From an uncultured Lachnospiraceae bacterium (GTDB taxonomy: Bacteria; Bacillota; Clostridia; Lachnospirales; Lachnospiraceae), in assembly GCA_934371475.1 (NCBI GenBank), contig CAKRNX010000016.1:1-24867 (forward strand): a stretch of DNA of 24,867 nucleotides, in the 5' to 3' direction. Below are positions 22,885 through 24,867 of this stretch, in pieces. A program made the position numbers and the translations under genes. The notes below the pieces were generated by a model that had not been told where the DNA came from, made no database searches, and was given only the letters and a program-made list of their open reading frames with translations. Within the stretch, counting starts at the first letter, position 1. Every line of letters begins with the position of its first letter.

Positions 22885-22913
22885 TTGACAAAGAAAAAAT
22901 TTCCTCTTAGAAT
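22885..22913 (+). promoter_or_regulatory. Promoter of the marR-MATE operon
   Basis: TTGACA (22885-22890), 17-bp spacer, TAGAAT (22908-22913): close to consensus and immediately after the sbcDC terminator. The leader to the ATG at 23086 is about 165 bases, unusually long, with no gene in it. Confidence 0.75.
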
Positions 22914-22930
22914 ACTTAGGAACCGAAGTA
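22913..22930. promoter_or_regulatory. MarR-type operator palindrome
   Basis: TACTTAGGAACCGAAGTA, an 18-bp near-palindrome (TACTT.GG..CC.AAGTA). It touches the last base of the -10 box and covers the start of transcription, as expected for autorepression by the MarR protein encoded downstream. Confidence 0.6.
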
Positions 22931-22952
22931 TATAGAGCGCGCAAAAGAAACA

Positions 22953-22985
22953 GATGATGCGTACCTGATGACAGGAATGACGGGA
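22953..22985 (+). repeat. Modular intergenic repeat, copy D (partial)
   Basis: ATGATGCGTACCT (22954-22966) is identical to 10225-10237 and is followed at a similar distance by CAGGAATG, as in copy C. It lies in the mRNA leader of the marR gene. Confidence 0.45.
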
Positions 22986-23085
22986 CGCAGATGCTTGCTG
23001 GTGGGCGGTGGAAGAAAGCGTTTTGACAGACAGTCATTGGTAAACGGTATATCGTAATTAGAACAGTAGATAGAAGGAGGCGTGA

Positions 23086-23589
23086 ATGACGAACAAGATA
23101 AATGCAGTGGAAGAAGAAAATCCTGAAATGGAAAAAATTCCGGAAAACAGAAAAAGAGGAGAAGTCGGAAAGATGATCAACAAGATTTCAAATCGGCTGA
23201 AGCGGCGTTCGCTGACAGTGCAGAAATCTGTCGGCGTCAGCGGATCGCAGGGCAATATTTTGAATTTTATTATGATGGAATCAGAAGTCCGTCCTGTGTA
23301 TCAGAAGGATGTGGAGGAGGAATTTGGACTCAGGCCCTCTACCGCATCAGAAGTGCTGAAGCTGCTGGAAGGGCAGAAACTGATCCGCCGGGAGACGGAG
23401 GAGAGCGACGGGCGCTACAAAAAACTGGTCTTTACAGAGCGAAGCGCCAGCATCGGGCAGGCTTTGCGGCAGGAGATTGAAGGATCAGAGACCCTGCTGC
23501 TTCGCGGGATCAGTGAGAAAGAAAGAGAGACGTTTCTGCGCATTGCAGAAAAGATGCTGAAAAATTTAGATTCAGGGAGCAGAAGATGA
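23086..23589 (+). CDS. MarR-family transcriptional regulator
   Basis: A 167-residue winged-helix regulator. A charged N-terminal extension of about 25 residues precedes the first dimer helix (VGKMINKISNRLKRR). The DNA-binding part is YQKDVEEEFGLRPSTASEVLKLLEGQKLIRRE, read as helix-turn-helix plus linker, with wing EESDGRYKKLVFTE (Asp-Gly-Arg conserved), then C-terminal dimer helices. MarR proteins usually repress their own operon until a toxic ligand is bound. ATG 23086 follows GAAGGAGG. It overlaps the MATE exporter start, and an 18-bp palindrome sits on the promoter, so it very likely controls the exporter. The ligand is unknown. Confidence 0.93.
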   Translation: MTNKINAVEEENPEMEKIPENRKRGEVGKMINKISNRLKRRSLTVQKSVGVSGSQGNILNFIMMESEVRPVYQKDVEEEFGLRPSTASEVLKLLEGQKLIRRETEESDGRYKKLVFTERSASIGQALRQEIEGSETLLLRGISEKERETFLRIAEKMLKNLDSGSRR

Positions 23590-24867
23590 TGAAAGAAAAT
23601 GAGCTGATGAGCAGCATGAAAGTGTCGAAGGCTGTGGCCCAAATGGCGATTCCCAGTGTGATCAGCAGCCTGGTGACGATTATTTACAATATGGCGGATA
23701 CATTTTTTGTGGGACAGACAGGAGATCCGCTGCAGGTGGCGGCCGTGAGCCTGACCAACCCTATTTTTATCCTGTTTATGGCGTTTGCCAACATGTTCGG
23801 CATGGGAGGAAGCGCAGCAGCTTCCATGGCCATGGGAGAAAAAAATGAGACAAGGGCGAAACAGGTGTCAGCGTTTGTCGCGTATGCGTCTCTGGCAGTA
23901 GGTGTGGCGGCAGCGGCTGTGCTGATGATTTTCCCTGGGCCGATCCTTGGATTGTTCGGGGCTTCCGGTGAGACAATGACGTATGCGTTCGGCTATACAT
24001 TCCATATCGCTTACGGCGCCCCGTTTATTATCTGGTCCGCAGCGGCCAGCTTTGTCGTTCGCGCGGAGGGCGCCAGCAAAGAGGCTATGATCGGCAGTAT
24101 GATCGGAACAGTGGCTAACATTGTGCTGGATCCGATCATGATTTCCGGTCTGGGGATGGGAGCTGCCGGAGCAGCCATTGCCACAACACTGGGAAATATG
24201 ATGGCCAGTGTCTATTATCTGTGGTATTTCCTGAAAAAGAGCAGATATTTTTCCATTCGCCCCGCAGACTTTTCGATGAAAAACAAAGTTGCCGTGCAGA
24301 TTTGCACAACGGGGGCGCCGACGGCTATTTTTTCAGTTCTGATGAGTGTTTCCACAATTATTTTAAATCAGATCCTGGTATCCTACGGTGATGCGCCGGT
24401 GGCGGCGATCGGTATTGTATTCAAGGCAAACATGTTTATTACATTCCTTCAGATGGGACTGGCCAACGGCGTACAGCCGCTGCTGGGCTACAACTACGGA
24501 GCCGGAAATCATGAGCGGTTTGTTGCTGTAGAGCAGTTTACGAAAAAGTGCTGTCTGATTATTGGTATCCTGTCCACGCTTTTGTTTTTCTTTGGAAGGA
24601 CGGCAGTGATTCAGCTGTTTATTGATGATCCGGATGTCATAAACTATGGAGTCAAGATGCTGGTGGCATATATCCTTTCCGGTCCGGTGATCGGTTTCCT
24701 GTTCGTGAACATGAACTGCCTGCAGTCAGTGGGGGATGCGCTCCCCGCGACAGTGCTTTCCGTACTCAGGCAGGGGCTGCTTCTGGTGCCGCTTCTGTAC
24801 CTGCTGAATGCGCTGCTGGGGCTGGACGGCGTGATCTATGGTCAGGCAATCACGGACTATGTGGCAG
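23586..24867 (+). CDS. MATE-family efflux transporter (3' end outside window)
   Basis: The frame stays open from ATG 23586 to the window end, about 427 codons, so it is nearly full length (MATE proteins are about 450). ATG 23589 is an equally possible start; both overlap the marR stop (ATGATGA), with GGGAG at 23575-23579. The N-terminus MAIPSVISSLVTIIYNMADTFFVGQTGD is the typical MatE helix 1 region in two parts, followed by GMGGSAAASMAMGE and a second MatE repeat around NGVQPLLGYNYGAG. These exporters expel cationic drugs, dyes or metabolites using Na+ or H+. Closest general type is the MepA/NorM-like group. Co-transcription with a MarR gene, as in mepRA, supports a role in inducible efflux. 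Confidence 0.93.
   Translation, partial: MMKENELMSSMKVSKAVAQMAIPSVISSLVTIIYNMADTFFVGQTGDPLQVAAVSLTNPIFILFMAFANMFGMGGSAAASMAMGEKNETRAKQVSAFVAYASLAVGVAAAAVLMIFPGPILGLFGASGETMTYAFGYTFHIAYGAPFIIWSAAASFVVRAEGASKEAMIGSMIGTVANIVLDPIMISGLGMGAAGAAIATTLGNMMASVYYLWYFLKKSRYFSIRPADFSMKNKVAVQICTTGAPTAIFSVLMSVSTIILNQILVSYGDAPVAAIGIVFKANMFITFLQMGLANGVQPLLGYNYGAGNHERFVAVEQFTKKCCLIIGILSTLLFFFGRTAVIQLFIDDPDVINYGVKMLVAYILSGPVIGFLFVNMNCLQSVGDALPATVLSVLRQGLLLVPLLYLLNALLGLDGVIYGQAITDYVA

Overview
The window reads as a chromosomal segment of an anaerobic gut-type Clostridia, most likely Lachnospiraceae. The reasons are Gram-positive-style GGAGG ribosome sites, TTG and GTG starts, moderate GC, short sigma-A promoters, and a gene mix typical of that group (GGDEF/HD-GYP proteins, a MarR+MATE pair, SbcDC, an oxygen-sensitive nitrogenase-like system). 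Genus is not assigned. No rRNA, tRNA, CRISPR array, transposase or prophage gene was seen.

Layout: (1) 1-500, the 3' end of a hybrid histidine kinase, then a strong compound hairpin. (2) 718-1930, a two-subunit YjjP/YjjB-type (ThrE superfamily) exporter. (3) 2085-3215, minus strand, a membrane diguanylate cyclase. (4) 3563-5793, minus strand, an RmlD-like reductase translationally coupled to a dicarboxylate/amino-acid:cation symporter. (5) 6131-8541, a cytoplasmic GGDEF-REC-HD-GYP protein coupled to an Hpt phosphotransfer protein. (6) 8879-15666, the most interesting part: a promoter with a DtxR-like palindrome at the predicted transcription start, then a FecBCD-type importer (binding protein, permease, ATPase), a NifH-like iron protein and two NifD/NifK-like subunits, ending at a strong terminator. 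(7) 15774-16729, a decayed, AT-rich RecG-like/HATPase regulator pseudogene. (8) 16781-18229, an L-fucose-isomerase-like protein of unknown substrate behind a promoter with two perfect 14-bp direct repeats 42 bp apart. (9) 18470-22815, sbcD-sbcC. (10) 22885-24867, a MarR regulator and a MATE exporter (cut by the window end) behind a promoter with an 18-bp operator palindrome.

How the genes may work together: the importer and nitrogenase-like genes overlap or abut and have no internal strong promoter that I could see, so they probably form one metal-regulated operon. No nifB, nifE or nifN homologue is in the window, so dinitrogen fixation is not supported. The simplest inference is that the complex reduces something the transporter brings in, such as a metal chelate or tetrapyrrole, or uses the imported metal. 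Two c-di-GMP proteins and a hybrid kinase in the first 8.5 kb point to dense local signalling, but direct wiring is not shown. Several intergenic regions carry members of a modular palindromic repeat (about 5911-5982, 10225-10262, 18296-18350, 22953-22985) that no annotated feature explains.
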